Source: Flavicella sediminum (lineage in GTDB: Bacteria > Bacteroidota > Bacteroidia > Flavobacteriales > Flavobacteriaceae). From it: a stretch of DNA of 64,000 nucleotides. Below are positions 62,649 through 64,000 of the stretch, one piece after another. A program made the translations under genes and the position numbers. The notes beneath the pieces are model-generated. The model saw only the letters and a list, made by a program, of their open reading frames with translations, was not told the origin of the DNA and ran no database searches. The stretch is from positions 1 through 64,000 of the forward strand of contig NZ_VDET01000016.1 of the NCBI RefSeq assembly GCF_006381105.1. The letters run 5' to 3'. Numbering within the stretch: position 1 is the stretch's first letter; each line of letters starts with the position of its first letter.

Positions 62649-63545
62649 CTACTTTTCTTTCGCTTTAGAAATGACAAATACACCTATAATAACAATTAAC
62701 GTCCCAATAACCTGATTTAGCGTTAGTGTTTCACCTAAAAAAATAGTAGCTAAAATAATCGTTGAAATAGGCCCTACACTTCCTATAATAGAAAAATTAG
62801 AACTTCCAATTACTTTTATAGACTGGGACACTAAAAAGGAAGGAATTACTGTCGATAAAAATGCCATTCCCATTCCCAAATAATAAACTTCATTTGGATA
62901 ACTTTTCAATTCAAAATCATGCGTAAATAGATAATGAGCTACCACACAAACAGTAGAAACAATCATGGCATAAGACGTAAAACACAGAACGCCAAACTTA
63001 GGTATTAACCAGCCACTTCCTACTAAGTACATGGCATAGGTCAATGCACTTAAAAAGATCAAAGAAACTCCTTTATATATCAAATCACCGCTCAAATCTA
63101 CTTCTCCAGAAAAAGCAATGAGTACACCTATATAGGTAATAACTATAGCCAGAATTTGTAGTTTGGTAATTTTTGTTTTTAAAAATATACGTGATAAAAT
63201 AACCACCAAAGTAGGATAGATAAACAATACAATTCTTTCCAATCCTGCTTTGATATATTTAAGTCCTTCAAAATCGAAAAAACTTGCTAAATAATAGCCT
63301 ACAAAACCAAAAAACACCAAGGCTAGGTAATCTGTCTTTTTAATTTCATTTGCTTTTTGTGGCTTTATTTTAAAGGCAATAACCAAATATACTGGCAAGG
63401 CAAAAAGCATGCGCATTAACAATAAGGTCACTGAATCTACCTCATAATTGTAGGCCAACTTTACCATGATGGCTTTGGCAGAAAAAAGCACTACACCCAA
63501 AACGGCAAACAATACACCAATACTCTTAGAATTTATTTTTGACAT
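62649..63545 (-). CDS. EamA/DMT superfamily transporter
   Basis: This protein (298 residues from ATG 63545, MSKINSKSIGVLF) has ten hydrophobic helices arranged as two EamA repeats (GVLFAVLGVVLFSAKAIMVKLAYNY and SLIFLSALTYAMYLVGSGWLIPKFG). It belongs to the drug/metabolite transporter superfamily, whose members export amino acids, nucleotides or other small metabolites; the substrate cannot be inferred. An in-frame ATG 45 bases upstream gives no conserved extra sequence and is not preferred. Confidence 0.88.
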   Translation of the reverse strand: MSKINSKSIGVLFAVLGVVLFSAKAIMVKLAYNYEVDSVTLLLMRMLFALPVYLVIAFKIKPQKANEIKKTDYLALVFFGFVGYYLASFFDFEGLKYIKAGLERIVLFIYPTLVVILSRIFLKTKITKLQILAIVITYIGVLIAFSGEVDLSGDLIYKGVSLIFLSALTYAMYLVGSGWLIPKFGVLCFTSYAMIVSTVCVVAHYLFTHDFELKSYPNEVYYLGMGMAFLSTVIPSFLVSQSIKVIGSSNFSIIGSVGPISTIILATIFLGETLTLNQVIGTLIVIIGVFVISKAKEK

Positions 63546-63702
63546 TCTACAAAGATTGGATTTCAGTAGAAACAATACCGAAACGATCAAGACTATATAC
63601 GATGTTCAAACAAAAAACTAGCCGCCTAAACAAAACCTAAACAACTAAAAAACAAGCACTAATAGGCTATTTCGTTAAAAACACGCTACAATGAAAAGAA
63701 AA

Positions 63703-64000
63703 TTATCTTTTAGTAACATCATACACAAATTCTTTATACCCCAATTCTCCACTTTTAGAAATCGCTTCCACAACAACTTTTACTTTCCCTACCAAATCAC
63801 CATTGTAATAAGAAGTTGACGCCTTGCCCGTTTCAGGAATTTTCATGTTGGGTTCCCAATGAATTAACGATCTTTGATCTGGTTTTAGCCAATCTTCGGG
63901 CTCTAAATGAACATATTTTGGTTGGTAAAATTCTTTTTTTGAAGAAAATACAGGTAGCTCCATACTCGTAATTCCTGTAGGCTTTTTCGTTCCTCCCAAA
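63703..64000 (-). CDS. C-terminal end of a large surface protein (TonB-plug/MG2-like, partial)
   Basis: Only the last 98-99 codons lie in the window and the gene runs off the right edge. The visible part (LPVFSSKKEFYQPKYVHLEPEDWLKPDQRSLIHWEPN, then YYNGDLVGKVKVVVEAISKSGELGYKEF) resembles the C-terminus of long Bacteroidota proteins that combine carboxypeptidase-regulatory, macroglobulin-like and TonB plug domains. The call comes from this short tail and is tentative. No methionine at the left edge should be read as a start. Confidence 0.45.
   Translation of the reverse strand, partial: LGGTKKPTGITSMELPVFSSKKEFYQPKYVHLEPEDWLKPDQRSLIHWEPNMKIPETGKASTSYYNGDLVGKVKVVVEAISKSGELGYKEFVYDVTKR

Overview
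The window is an AT-rich chromosomal segment of a Bacteroidota bacterium, most likely a member of the Flavobacteriaceae. The evidence is: TAnnTTTG-type promoter boxes, no obvious Shine-Dalgarno sequences, a PorX-type PglZ response regulator (type IX secretion regulation), a BshA bacillithiol enzyme, a fused LpxC/FabZ, DUF349 and DUF2490 proteins, and SpII lipoproteins. Genes are packed tightly in operons on both strands. I saw no rRNA, tRNA, CRISPR array, insertion sequence or prophage. The genus cannot be fixed; the sulfatase would suit a marine or algal-polysaccharide lifestyle.

Layout. 1-819: transketolase C-terminus and a PorT-like barrel. 887-3752 (-): MbnP/MbnH copper-oxidation pair with a cysteine-capped outer-membrane protein; a small Cys-motif membrane protein (3858-4235) lies upstream. 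4265-11824 (-): complete histidine operon (leader-hisG-D-C-B-H-A-F-IE) with a four-His leader peptide, an attenuator hairpin, and unusual repeat-rich spacers. 11981-17701 (-): beta-propeller/cupredoxin protein, DUF1080 lipoprotein and sulfatase. 17816-24770 (-): pseudouridine synthase, five-repeat DUF349 protein, aroE with two tandem DUF368 transporters, and a TPR protein. 24917-29963 (+): pyrR-pyrB, a small protein, rnz, rmuC and a DUF2490 protein. 30036-34300: typA, a hybrid histidine kinase and an unknown protein.

34302-45244 holds the most unusual block: two divergent sets of circularly permuted ATP-grasp, alpha-E, transglutaminase and DUF2126 proteins. This gene association has been predicted to make and process an unknown peptide or amide-linked product. 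45427-48044: aroB and a fused glutaredoxin-glutaredoxin-thioredoxin reductase. 48101-51359: recQ and bshA. 51484-57575 (-): HD hydrolase, lpxD, lpxC/fabZ, lpxA, efp and a second LpxD-like acyltransferase. 57713-62502 (+): porX, tsaE, alanine dehydrogenase, a small DUF4258-like protein and galM. 62649-64000 (-): an EamA transporter and the C-terminus of a large surface protein.

Much of the window is housekeeping (histidine, aromatic and pyrimidine biosynthesis, lipid A, tRNA modification). The points of interest are the ATP-grasp/alpha-E/transglutaminase block, the his leader attenuator and spacer repeats, the MbnP/MbnH cassette, the triple redox fusion, and two terminators that sit directly against the start of the next gene.
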